In this document: piece after piece, positions 52,665 through 61,157 of the stretch
Layout: each line of letters begins with the position of its first letter
How positions within the stretch are numbered: position 1 is the first letter of the stretch
Origin: Collimonas antrihumi
GTDB lineage: Bacteria > Pseudomonadota > Gammaproteobacteria > Burkholderiales > Burkholderiaceae_D
NCBI RefSeq assembly: GCF_018304965.1
Contig: NZ_JAGQED010000002.1
Span: 62,001-126,000, forward strand
Direction: 5' to 3'
DNA length: 64,000 bases
The notes under the pieces: model-generated
Told to the model about the DNA's origin: nothing
What the model saw: the letters and a program-made list of their open reading frames with translations, nothing else
The model's database searches: none
Program-made: the position numbers and the translations under genes

Positions 52665-52734
52665 GTATGCAGTGAGTATGCAATGAGATCGCAATGAGAT
52701 CGCAATGAGATCGCAATGAGATCGCAATGAGATT
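52658..52734 (+). repeat. 11-bp tandem repeat x7 beginning at the GH5 stop codon
   Basis: Seven consecutive 11-mers: GCAATGAGTAT, GCAGTGAGTAT, then GCAATGAGATC four times, and GCAATGAGATT. The first unit contains the TGA stop of the GH5 gene (52662-52664) inside an ATGA overlap, so the stop region has been amplified. Confidence 0.9.
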
Positions 52735-52810
52735 CAACGCAGGGCGCAGCGGAGTGCCGGTTGACATTTTGTCGACGCATCCGAAGTGCAAGATGAGCAA
52801 AGGAATTTGA
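52727..52810 (+). CDS. Possible 27-residue leader peptide abutting the GT2 start
   Basis: From the ATG in the last repeat unit a frame of 27 codons (starts MRFNAGRSG, ends KMSKGI) runs to TGA at 52808-52810, directly joined to the GT2 start ATG at 52811. It has no Shine-Dalgarno and no recognisable family. It may be a coupling element, or a chance frame. Confidence 0.3.
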   Translation: MRFNAGRSGVPVDILSTHPKCKMSKGI

Positions 52811-53647
52811 ATGAAATTTTCACTGATATTAGCTACGGTAGGGCGCTCCGATGAAGTCGCCCGGCTCCTGGCATCGCTGGACGCCCAAGACTATCGGGAT
52901 TTCGAATTGATCGTGGTCGACCAAAACCAGGACGGCAGGTTGCTGCCGATCCTGGCGTCGTATCGTGAGAAATTTTCGATTCAGCATGTGCGCTCGGCTG
53001 CGCATGGCGTGTCCCGTGCCCGTAATGTCGGCCTTGGATTGGCAGGTGGAGATGTGATTTCCTTTCCTGACGACGATTGCTGGTATCCGGCAGGCCTGTT
53101 GCAACAGGTCGTCACTGTATTGGAAAGTCATCCGGAGCTGGATGGAATTACCGGACGTTTCACCGACGGAGACGGTCGCACCGAGGGGCGTTGGCTGGAA
53201 AGCAGCGCGCTGTTGAATCGCTATAACGTTTGGCGCGGAGCGATTGAATTCAGCATTTTTCTGCATCGCCGCGTGGTCGATTCGGTTGGGCAGTTTAACG
53301 AATTGCTGGGAGTCGGCGCCGGCACGGCCTGGGGTGCTGCGGAGGGTACCGATTATCTTTTGCGCAGTCTGCAACATGGTTTCAAGTTGAAATTTCTGGC
53401 CGACCTGACCTTGCACCATCCGGTCAAGACCACCGATTTCGATGCCAACGCTTGCAACCGCCAGAAGAAATATGAGACTGGAATCGGCCATGTGATGCGG
53501 ATCAACGACTATCCGCTCTGGTACTTCCCGGCCACTTGCCTGCGTACTTGCGTAGGTATTTTATTGGCTATGGCCAAAGGTGATTTTCCGAAAGCGCGAT
53601 TCAAATATGTCAGCGTTCTTGCGCGCATGCAGGGTTGGCGCGGTTAG
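52811..53647 (+). CDS. Glycosyltransferase family 2
   Basis: A 278-residue GT-A enzyme. FSLILATVGRSDEVARLLASL at the start, FELIVVDQNQDGR, the metal-binding ISFPDDDCWYPAGLL (D-x-D type, DDD), and GAGTAWGAAEGTDYLLR (acceptor/catalytic ED-type region, GTD) are present. It adds a further sugar to the repeat unit; which one is not predictable. AAAGGA lies 7 bases before ATG 52811, a good ribosome site, despite a repeat region upstream. Confidence 0.85.
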   Translation: MKFSLILATVGRSDEVARLLASLDAQDYRDFELIVVDQNQDGRLLPILASYREKFSIQHVRSAAHGVSRARNVGLGLAGGDVISFPDDDCWYPAGLLQQVVTVLESHPELDGITGRFTDGDGRTEGRWLESSALLNRYNVWRGAIEFSIFLHRRVVDSVGQFNELLGVGAGTAWGAAEGTDYLLRSLQHGFKLKFLADLTLHHPVKTTDFDANACNRQKKYETGIGHVMRINDYPLWYFPATCLRTCVGILLAMAKGDFPKARFKYVSVLARMQGWRG

Positions 53648-53699
53648 GACAGGCAGAGCGAGTATTCGTGCATGAATTTTTTACAAGATTAGGAGCAAG

Positions 53700-55181
53700 A
53701 TGAATCAGAAGAGCAGCAGCGGCGGCTTGGCATCGGGATCGATCTGGTCGATCGTGGATAACCTCGCGCAGCAAATACTGTCATTCGCCGTCTTTGCGGT
53801 TCTGGCGCGCTTCCTGACGCCAGACGCATTTGGCCTGCTGACTATTGCGCATCTGTTTATTTTGTTCACCCGGCTTGTGGTGTTCGACGCGATTGCCATG
53901 CCCATCGTGCGCACCGCCATACCAAACGACAGGCTTTATTCGTGGGTGTTTACGTGTTGTACAGCGGTCGGCCTGCTGCTGGCCGGGCTGATGTTTTTTT
54001 CGGCTGGGCTGGTGTCGTCCCTGTTTCGAGCACCGGAGCTGAAGACAGTGCTGCAGGGAATGAGCGTATCGATCCTGTTCTTCGGCCTGGTGCGTGCTTA
54101 TGAGGCGCGGCTTGTGCGCAGCATGATGTTCCGTCAGCTTGCAGTCCGCTCGATTTTTTCAGTAACGATCGGTGGCGCTGTCGGTATCGCGCTTGCCGCC
54201 AGCGGCTGGGGCGCGATGTCCCTGGTGGTGCAGCAGGTGACAGCGTCTGGCCTGGCGCTGGTGCTGGTCGTGATGCAAAGCCGCTGGCTGCCGCGCATCG
54301 TGTTTGATGGGGCGTTGACGCGTAAATACTGGAATGACATTCGACAAGTGGGACTGACCGGTGTGCTGGGATTTGCCAACACCAATGGCGACTCCCTGCT
54401 GGTTGGAATTTTCCTGGGGCCGTATGCCACTGGCCTGTACAACCTCGCAAAACGGGTGACATCGTCCGTATATCTGGTTATCTCCAGTTCGATGCACAAG
54501 GTCGCGCTCCCGGTATTCTCCGACGCCGGGATGGATCTGGCGGCGCTGCGTCGCGGTTATTTGAAAATTCTCGGTATCACGTTGTTTTGCGTTGCTCCTT
54601 TGCTGTGTTTCCAGGCTGTGCTGGCGACGCCTTTGGTGGTCACGGTTTTCGGCGAAAAATGGCTGCCGGCGGCGCCGACGATAGGCGCTCTGGCACTGCT
54701 ATACCTGATCTCGTCGATTGTGCAACTGAATGACTACCTCTTTTTCGCGCTGGGGAAAAATCGTGTCCCGGTGTTGCTTGGCATCGCGCAACTGACGCTC
54801 GCGACCGGGTTGGCTGCGATTTTTTATCGATTCGGCCTGCTCGGCATGAGCTTATCGTTCTGTGCCGCTTACCTGTTGGTGTTTCCGGTGTCGCAATTGT
54901 TGCTGAGCCGAGAGCTCGGCTTGAGTCTGCGCATGACCTGGTACGCGCTGGCGCCGCCTTTGGTGGGAAGCATCATTTTACTCCTTGGCTTAGGCGCTTA
55001 TCTACTGCTGATGTCGCAGCATTTCACCGATCTCACCGTGGTCGGAGGGGGAATTCTTGTCGCCTGTCTGCTGTATCCGTTGATTGTGATTGTCACAGGA
55101 TGGCACATCAGGGCAATCAACGGTTCCTGGCACGAATTGTCGCTGTCCGTGATTCGGTTGCGGCGGTTTTTCGCGCGGTAG
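53700..55181 (+). CDS. Wzx-type lipid-linked repeat unit flippase
   Basis: A 493-residue membrane protein with about 12-14 helices, member of the MOP/Polysacc_synt_3 group (as GumJ, WzxC). Typical parts: IWSIVDNLAQQILSFAVFAVLARFLTPDAFGLL, GWGAMSLVVQQVTASGL, LLVGIFLGPYATGLYNLAKRV. It would move undecaprenyl-PP-linked repeat units across the inner membrane to the polymerase. AGGAGCAAG precedes ATG 53700. Confidence 0.92.
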   Translation: MNQKSSSGGLASGSIWSIVDNLAQQILSFAVFAVLARFLTPDAFGLLTIAHLFILFTRLVVFDAIAMPIVRTAIPNDRLYSWVFTCCTAVGLLLAGLMFFSAGLVSSLFRAPELKTVLQGMSVSILFFGLVRAYEARLVRSMMFRQLAVRSIFSVTIGGAVGIALAASGWGAMSLVVQQVTASGLALVLVVMQSRWLPRIVFDGALTRKYWNDIRQVGLTGVLGFANTNGDSLLVGIFLGPYATGLYNLAKRVTSSVYLVISSSMHKVALPVFSDAGMDLAALRRGYLKILGITLFCVAPLLCFQAVLATPLVVTVFGEKWLPAAPTIGALALLYLISSIVQLNDYLFFALGKNRVPVLLGIAQLTLATGLAAIFYRFGLLGMSLSFCAAYLLVFPVSQLLLSRELGLSLRMTWYALAPPLVGSIILLLGLGAYLLLMSQHFTDLTVVGGGILVACLLYPLIVIVTGWHIRAINGSWHELSLSVIRLRRFFAR

Positions 55182-55278
55182 GTGATTGCATCGGCTACGC
55201 GATGGCTAGACGTCGAAGATGTGCCGAACAAGATTTTCGCATCTTTTTTTAGATAGTACCGTTACGAAGGAGCTGTTC

Positions 55279-56025
55279 ATGAAAGCAGAAAAAATCATTC
55301 CGATCGCCGGCTTTCCCGTTGTTAAAACGTCTTCGCCGGTGTTGGCCAGATATTTGTTGCACACAGTGTGGGCGAATAAAAAGGCGACACTTTTTTTTGC
55401 AAATACCAATTTCATTGTTCAATGCCGCCATTTGCTTGACAAGATCAAGAGAGGCGCCGTGACGATTGTCAATGACGGCGTTGGCATGGATATCGCAGCA
55501 TTTCTGTTTCGTAGAGAAGCATTCCAGGAAAATTTGAACGGCACCGATTTCGTACCACAATTATTTTCTGCTGCAAGAAGACCCATGCGCGTGTTCATGC
55601 TGGGGGGGAAACCCAAGATACTAAAAAAATCTGCTGAACATGTCAGCAAGACACTAAACCAGGTGGTGGTGGGTAGTTGCGACGGCTACGACGGAATGGC
55701 AATCGACCGCGCAACATTGGTTGAATCGATCAATCGCTCGCAAGCAGAAGTTGTTCTGGTGGCGCTTGGCAACCCGATTCAAGAGGAATGGATTCTCGCC
55801 AATCGCCAGGCACTGCATGCAAATGTGGTTATCGGCGTTGGCGCCCTGTTCGATTTTTGGGGGGGCTACAAGCCACGCGCGCCGCTGCTGGTGCAACGCA
55901 CCCGGCTCGAATGGCTATATCGGCTGTGCCTTGAGCCGCGCCGGCTATTGCGTCGCTATACCATCGACATCATGAAATTCCTGATTTTGTGCCGCAAATA
56001 TCGCGAAGGAAATCGACAGACTTGA
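55279..56025 (+). CDS. WecG/TagA/CpsF (GumM-like) glycosyltransferase
   Basis: A 248-residue GT26 enzyme. NTNFIVQCRHLLDKIKRG, IVNDGVGMDIAAFL, FVPQLFSAAR, VFMLGGKPKILKKSAEHV, ALGNPIQEEWI, and VIGVGALFDFWGGYKPRAPLLVQRTRLEWLYRL are the GT26 hallmarks, and the family fits GumM, the beta-1,4-glucosyltransferase that makes the cellobiosyl-PP-lipid. AAGGAG precedes ATG 55279. It contains two runs of seven G in frame (55612-55618, 55859-55865). Confidence 0.88.
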   Translation: MKAEKIIPIAGFPVVKTSSPVLARYLLHTVWANKKATLFFANTNFIVQCRHLLDKIKRGAVTIVNDGVGMDIAAFLFRREAFQENLNGTDFVPQLFSAARRPMRVFMLGGKPKILKKSAEHVSKTLNQVVVGSCDGYDGMAIDRATLVESINRSQAEVVLVALGNPIQEEWILANRQALHANVVIGVGALFDFWGGYKPRAPLLVQRTRLEWLYRLCLEPRRLLRRYTIDIMKFLILCRKYREGNRQT

Positions 56026-56113
56026 AGTGAGCGATTAGGCGCTTGCTGGCAGTTCGATAGCAGTCGGAAGCGCCGGATCTTATTTTTTAACGCAATTTAG
56101 TGAGGTAGGAAAC

Positions 56114-57268
56114 ATGAAAGCAATGATTTTAGCTGCCGGCAAGGGCACGCGTGTTCAGCCATTAACTTACGATCTTCCCAAGCCGATGATTCCTATTTTG
56201 GGCAAACCGGTAATGGCTTACCTGGTCGAATATCTCGCCAGTTACGGCGTGCGGGACATCATGGTGAATGTCAGTTACTTGCATCAGAAAATAGAAGAGT
56301 ATTTCGGCGATGGAAACCAGTTCGGCGTACAGATCGGCTATTCCTTCGAAGGTTATGTCGACGACAGCGGCGAAGTGATACCGGAACCCCTGGGCTCAGC
56401 CGGCGGCATCAAGAAAATTCAGGAGTTTGCCAACTTCTTCGACGAAACCACCATCGTGATATGCGGCGACGCCTTGATCGATCTCGATCTCACCTCCGCG
56501 CTGTTCGAGCACAAGCAGAAAGGGGCATTAGCCAGCGTCATCACCAAGGAAGTGCCATGGGATAAGGTGCATAACTACGGTGTAGTGGTGGCGGATCAGG
56601 CGGGCCGCGTACAGTCGTTCCAGGAAAAACCGGACAAGAGCGATGCTTTATCTAATTTCGCTAGCACCGGCATTTATATATTCGAGCCTGAAGTCATCGA
56701 CCTGATTCCCGCCAACACCGTATTCGATATCGGTTCCGAACTGTTCCCGCTGATGGCGGAAAAAGGGATGCCGTTTTATGCGCAGCAGCGCTTCTTCAAC
56801 TGGATCGATATCGGTACCGTGACCGATTTCTGGAGTGTGCTGCAGAGCGTATTGCAGGGCGAAGTCGCGCAACTGGAAGTACCCGGCACGCAAATCGCCG
56901 ACGGCTTGTGGGCCGGTCTCAACACCAGCATAGATTGGGAGGGAACGACCATCGAAGGCCCGGTCTATATCGGTTCCGGCTGCAAGATCGAGGCCGGCTG
57001 CAAGATCGTCGGTCCGACCTGGATCGGCCATGGCAGCCATATATGTTCCGGAGCGGAAGTAGTGCGCAGTGTGCTGTTTGAATACACCCGCATACTGGAT
57101 AACGCGCATCTGGATGAAGTCATCGTGGTCAAGGAGTATAGCGTCGACCGCGCCGGAAACATGCGCAAGCTGCCGGAGGCGGGCAATGACGACTGGGGTG
57201 ATGCACGCGACCGGCTGCCGCAAAAGCCGTCGGAAAATAAAACATCTTTGTCGCTGAGCGAACTATGA
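56114..57268 (+). CDS. Sugar-1-phosphate nucleotidyltransferase with left-handed beta-helix
   Basis: A 384-residue enzyme. MILAAGKGTRVQPLTYDLPKPMIP is the nucleotide-binding signature, GDALIDLDL holds the metal-binding Asp, and residues about 250-330 carry hexapeptide repeats (IEGPVYIGSGCKIEAGCKI). It resembles mannose-1-phosphate guanylyltransferases and other NDP-sugar synthases of this two-domain type. It probably makes an NDP-sugar for the EPS. It overlaps manC by 4 bases (ATGA). Confidence 0.85.
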   Translation: MKAMILAAGKGTRVQPLTYDLPKPMIPILGKPVMAYLVEYLASYGVRDIMVNVSYLHQKIEEYFGDGNQFGVQIGYSFEGYVDDSGEVIPEPLGSAGGIKKIQEFANFFDETTIVICGDALIDLDLTSALFEHKQKGALASVITKEVPWDKVHNYGVVVADQAGRVQSFQEKPDKSDALSNFASTGIYIFEPEVIDLIPANTVFDIGSELFPLMAEKGMPFYAQQRFFNWIDIGTVTDFWSVLQSVLQGEVAQLEVPGTQIADGLWAGLNTSIDWEGTTIEGPVYIGSGCKIEAGCKIVGPTWIGHGSHICSGAEVVRSVLFEYTRILDNAHLDEVIVVKEYSVDRAGNMRKLPEAGNDDWGDARDRLPQKPSENKTSLSLSEL

Positions 57269-58695
57269 ATATATATCCCGTCATCCTGGCCGGAGGTTCC
57301 GGAACGCGGTTATGGCCTCTGTCACGCGAGGCGCTGCCGAAACAACTGCTGCCGCTTTGCTCAAATCAATCCATGTTGCAAGAAGCGCTGTTGCGTCTGG
57401 AGGATTGGCCGGAACTGATGCCGCCGCTGCTGACGTGCGGTAACGAACATCGCTTCCTGGTAGCTGAACAACTGCGCGCGATCGATGTTGTCCCGCTCGA
57501 TATCCTGTTGGAGCCGGAAAGCAAAAATACCGCGCCGACGGTTGCGGTAGCGGCGCATTATCTGCTGCAACAGGATAAAGATGCTGTGATGCTGGTGCTG
57601 CCTGCGGATCATGTTATCGGCGATGTGGAGGCCTTCCACGCTGCCGTCCTGCAAGCGCGACAAGCCGCGGAAAACGGCGCACTCGTGACATTCGGCATTG
57701 TGCCGTCCGGCCCTGAAACCGGCTATGGCTATATCCGCCGAGGTAAAGCCGCGTCGCAAGGTGGCGAAGGCTGTTATGCCGTCGAACGATTCGTCGAAAA
57801 ACCCGACCGCGCCGCGGCCGAGGCTTTTGTCGCAGATAAGGCATATAGCTGGAATAGCGGCATGTTTTTATTCCGGGCGGAGCGCTACCTTGAAGAGTTG
57901 CGAGAGTTTCGTCCGGCGATTGCAGATAGTTGTCAAAAAGCGTTCGACGGCGCTTACCACGATCTCGATTTTTGCCGCTTGAACGAAGCTTCCTTTACCG
58001 TTTGCCCGCCGGAGTCGATCGACTACGCCGTGATGGAACACACGCGCCACGCGGTGGTGGTGCCGGCGGACATAGGTTGGAGCGATGTCGGTTCCTGGTC
58101 CGCGCTGTGGGCGGTGCTGCAGGAGGCAGAGGGGGATTCCGAGCGGAATGTGTTGCGCGGGGACGTGTACACGGACAATGTCCGGAATTCGATGATTCGT
58201 GCAGAGAACCGCTTCGTCGCCGTGATCGGCGTCCAGGACCTGGTGGTGGTGGAAACCAAGGATGCGGTATTGGTGGTGCACAAGGACCAGGTGCAGGGGG
58301 TCAAGAAAATTGTCGAAGACCTCAAGAAAAACAGCCGTACCGAGCACATGAATCATATGCAGGTGTACCGGCCCTGGGGCAATTATGAGGGTATCGATGC
58401 CGGCGACCGTTTCCAGGTCAAGCGTATCACCGTTAAGCCCGGAGGGAAATTGTCCCTTCAGATGCATCATCATCGTGCCGAACATTGGGTGGTAGTCACC
58501 GGAACGGCGCTGATTACCCGCGGCGATGAAGAAAAGCTCCTTACCGAGAACGAATCCACCTACATACCGATCGGTGTCAAGCATCGCCTGGAAAACCCCG
58601 GAAAAATGCCACTGCATCTTATCGAAGTGCAATCCGGCGGCTATCTTGGAGAGGACGACATCGTTCGCTTCGACGATATATACAGACGCAGTTGA
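57265..58695 (+). CDS. manC: Mannose-1-phosphate guanylyltransferase / mannose-6-phosphate isomerase
   Basis: A 476-residue type II bifunctional enzyme. N-terminal guanylyltransferase (PVILAGGSGTRLWPLSREALPKQ, FVEKPDRAAAEAFV) and C-terminal cupin isomerase domain (RPWGNYEGIDAG, LSLQMHHHRAEHWVVVTGTA, the zinc-binding QMHHHRAEHW). It converts fructose-6-phosphate to mannose-6-phosphate and mannose-1-phosphate to GDP-mannose. Together with the phosphomannomutase gene downstream it supplies GDP-mannose for the GumH-like transferase. Confidence 0.95.
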   Translation: MNIYPVILAGGSGTRLWPLSREALPKQLLPLCSNQSMLQEALLRLEDWPELMPPLLTCGNEHRFLVAEQLRAIDVVPLDILLEPESKNTAPTVAVAAHYLLQQDKDAVMLVLPADHVIGDVEAFHAAVLQARQAAENGALVTFGIVPSGPETGYGYIRRGKAASQGGEGCYAVERFVEKPDRAAAEAFVADKAYSWNSGMFLFRAERYLEELREFRPAIADSCQKAFDGAYHDLDFCRLNEASFTVCPPESIDYAVMEHTRHAVVVPADIGWSDVGSWSALWAVLQEAEGDSERNVLRGDVYTDNVRNSMIRAENRFVAVIGVQDLVVVETKDAVLVVHKDQVQGVKKIVEDLKKNSRTEHMNHMQVYRPWGNYEGIDAGDRFQVKRITVKPGGKLSLQMHHHRAEHWVVVTGTALITRGDEEKLLTENESTYIPIGVKHRLENPGKMPLHLIEVQSGGYLGEDDIVRFDDIYRRS

Positions 58696-58734
58696 ATCGT
58701 CTGGATAGTCTCGATAAATTTACTCCTCACTTAC

Positions 58735-60147
58735 ATGAAAACTATGCTTCCACTTCAAAACTCGATATTCAAAGCTTATGACATCCGCGGCATTGTCGGT
58801 AAAACGCTAGACGTCGGCATCGCGAAAAAAATCGGTCTGGCTTTCGGTATTGCGGCCCGCGCAAAGGGTGAAAATACGGTTGTCATCGGCCGCGATGGAC
58901 GTTTGTCCGGCCCTGAATTGAGCGCCGCGCTGGCGGCCGGGTTACAAAAAGCCGGCGTGGATGTGATCGATTTGGGGATGGTCGTCACGCCGATGGTTTA
59001 TTTTGCCACGCATGTCCTTGGCACCCAATCCGGCGTGATGGTGACTGGCAGCCATAACCCGCCTGACTACAACGGTTTCAAAATGGTGCTGGCTGGCGAG
59101 GCGATCCATGGCGAGACGATACAGGCGTTGTACCAGCAGATCGTCAGTGCCGCTGACAGCGCCAGGCAAGCGTTGGCGGAACCTGGCAACTACCGTACTC
59201 ACGACATCAGGGACGCTTATCTCCAACGCATCCTGAACGACGTCAAATTGGCGCGCCCCATGAAGATCGTGGTGGATTGCGGCAATGGTGTCGCAGGCGC
59301 CTTTGCCGGCGACTTGTATCGCGCACTTGGTTGCGAGGTGCAAGAGCTGTTTTGTGAAGTGGATGGAACCTTCCCCAATCATCATCCCGACCCGGCACAT
59401 CCGGAGAATCTGCAGGATGTGATTCATGCCCTGCAGACCGGCGACGCGGAACTTGGCCTGGCTTTCGATGGCGACGGCGACCGTCTCGGCGTGGTCACCA
59501 AAGACGGCCAGATCATTTATCCGGATCGCCAGTTGATGCTGTTCGCCGCAGACGTGCTGACGCGTCATCCTGGCCAGGATATTTTATACGACGTCAAATG
59601 CACGCGCCATCTGGCGCAGTGGATCGCCCGGCACGGCGGCCAGCCATTGATGTGGAAGACCGGACATTCGCTGGTGAAGGCCAAGATGCGTGAGACGGGA
59701 GCGCCGCTCGGCGGCGAGATGAGCGGCCACGTCTTCTTCAAGGATCGCTGGTACGGTTTTGACGATGGTTTGTATGCAGGTGTCCGCTTGCTGGAGCTGC
59801 TGAGCCGCGAAAGCGACCCCTCCGCGGTGCTGAACGCATTACCTCAGTCGATCAGTACGCCCGAGCTGCAACTGCAACTGCTCGAAGGTGAGAATTTCGC
59901 ATTGATAGAGAAATTGCAGGAAGAGGCAACATTCCCGGGGGCAAAGGAAATCATCAAGATCGACGGCCTCCGCGTCGAATATGCGGATGGTTTCGGACTG
60001 GCGCGCTCGTCAAATACAACACCGGTTGTGGTGATGCGCTTCGAGGCTGAATCGGAAGCTGCTTTGGCGCGCATACAGGGAGAGTTCAAACGTGTGATTC
60101 TGGCCGCCAGGCCGGAAGCGGTTCTACCTTTTCAGATACTTATTTAA
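58735..60147 (+). CDS. manB: Phosphomannomutase/phosphoglucomutase
   Basis: A 470-residue alpha-D-phosphohexomutase. The substrate and Mg motifs are present: FKAYDIRGIVGKTL, the phosphoserine motif TGSHNPPDYNGFKM (S106), the Mg loop FDGDGDRLG, GEMSGHVFFKD (sugar-binding), and the C-terminal phosphate-binding RSSNTTPVVVMRFEA. It is AlgC-like, so both mannose and glucose phosphates may be substrates. It completes the GDP-mannose route with manC. Confidence 0.95.
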   Translation: MKTMLPLQNSIFKAYDIRGIVGKTLDVGIAKKIGLAFGIAARAKGENTVVIGRDGRLSGPELSAALAAGLQKAGVDVIDLGMVVTPMVYFATHVLGTQSGVMVTGSHNPPDYNGFKMVLAGEAIHGETIQALYQQIVSAADSARQALAEPGNYRTHDIRDAYLQRILNDVKLARPMKIVVDCGNGVAGAFAGDLYRALGCEVQELFCEVDGTFPNHHPDPAHPENLQDVIHALQTGDAELGLAFDGDGDRLGVVTKDGQIIYPDRQLMLFAADVLTRHPGQDILYDVKCTRHLAQWIARHGGQPLMWKTGHSLVKAKMRETGAPLGGEMSGHVFFKDRWYGFDDGLYAGVRLLELLSRESDPSAVLNALPQSISTPELQLQLLEGENFALIEKLQEEATFPGAKEIIKIDGLRVEYADGFGLARSSNTTPVVVMRFEAESEAALARIQGEFKRVILAARPEAVLPFQILI

Positions 60148-60178
60148 ATCAATAAAAATTTTCGAAACGGAGTCCCTC

Positions 60179-61123
60179 ATGACCGCTACCTCAAAAATGC
60201 CATTCAAATTTTTCTGGGCCAATACATCAAGAATCACCCGGAATATTGTGATGAGAGGATCGATGTTGAAATTGAAGACATGGCATCGAGGGCTGTTGCT
60301 CATGTTAAATATCCGGCAACATTTGAAGTTCATCCGTATCCTAAGTCATCCTCAAACGAAGCAATTGATCGTTAGTAAACCGGAGTTGACTTACAAGTAC
60401 TTGAGAAATTACATCTCTTTCAATATCCCTGCAAGAACCGGTTTGCTGATACTGATTTCGCATTATTCATATCTTCAGAATAATTTCAAAATTGATTTTT
60501 TAGAGAATATTTCAAGTTCCCCTGTTCCGCTTTGGGGAGAATATATCGACGGAATTTCATTTGAAATAGTGATGGATTTTCCGCACACGGTCGACCATGA
60601 AGGAGATTTGTGCCTGATCTTTAAAAGCGATCTGGTGAGCATTTATCGCGTGATTTTTGTAATAGCCGATGGCAGCTCATTCGATCTTCCTGACGATCAC
60701 GTGATGTGCATCTCCAGTGTCCAGGGAATACACGGCTTTCAGAAAATTCAGCAAGCAACAAAAAGTTGCCATGATATTCAGCCGGCCCAATTGCTGATGG
60801 CCGCAATAAGCGGAGTAGGGGCGGCTCTCGGTTTCAATACGATAGTAGGCATTGCCACCAAAAGCCAGATTTCACAGAGTGAAAAATTTTATTTTTCTTA
60901 CGATGAATTCTTTGGAAAATATGGCGATCTTGTCCCGCAAAAGAACTTTTATAAGATCCAGCTGCCGTACATAGAAAGCTCGCTGGATCTGATCCATACC
61001 CGCCATCGTAAAAGGACGCAAAAAAAGCGTGCTTTTAAAAATGAAATCAGGGATAAGGTGGCATGCTCCATTGAGCAATATCTTGTCAGGGAATCCGCCC
61101 ATTGTTCAGTCTCAGATACTTGA
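60179..61123 (+). CDS. DUF535 (VirK/YbjX-like) family protein
   Basis: A 314-residue protein, basic at both ends. LLILISHYSYLQNNF, HEGDLCLIFKSDLVSIYRVIFVIADG, CISSVQGIHGFQKIQQATKSCHDIQPAQLLMAAISGVGAALGF and IVGIATKSQISQSEKF are the core of DUF535/VirK family proteins (E. coli YbjX, Salmonella/Shigella VirK), linked to lipid A/envelope stress and virulence but not biochemically defined. GGAG lies before ATG 60179. It is rarely reported in EPS loci, and codon use is AT-richer than its neighbours. Confidence 0.8.
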   Translation: MTATSKMPFKFFWANTSRITRNIVMRGSMLKLKTWHRGLLLMLNIRQHLKFIRILSHPQTKQLIVSKPELTYKYLRNYISFNIPARTGLLILISHYSYLQNNFKIDFLENISSSPVPLWGEYIDGISFEIVMDFPHTVDHEGDLCLIFKSDLVSIYRVIFVIADGSSFDLPDDHVMCISSVQGIHGFQKIQQATKSCHDIQPAQLLMAAISGVGAALGFNTIVGIATKSQISQSEKFYFSYDEFFGKYGDLVPQKNFYKIQLPYIESSLDLIHTRHRKRTQKKRAFKNEIRDKVACSIEQYLVRESAHCSVSDT

Positions 61124-61157
61124 GAAGAAACGGCTGCATTAAATAAAGGTTCCATTT

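Noticed and set aside
52658-52734. Possible CRISPR-like array.
   Set aside because: Units are adjacent 11-mers without spacers and no cas genes lie nearby.
52494-52800. Minus-strand frames with repeated SLRSHCDLIAI-like peptide.
   Set aside because: They are the translation of the 11-bp tandem repeat on the wrong strand.
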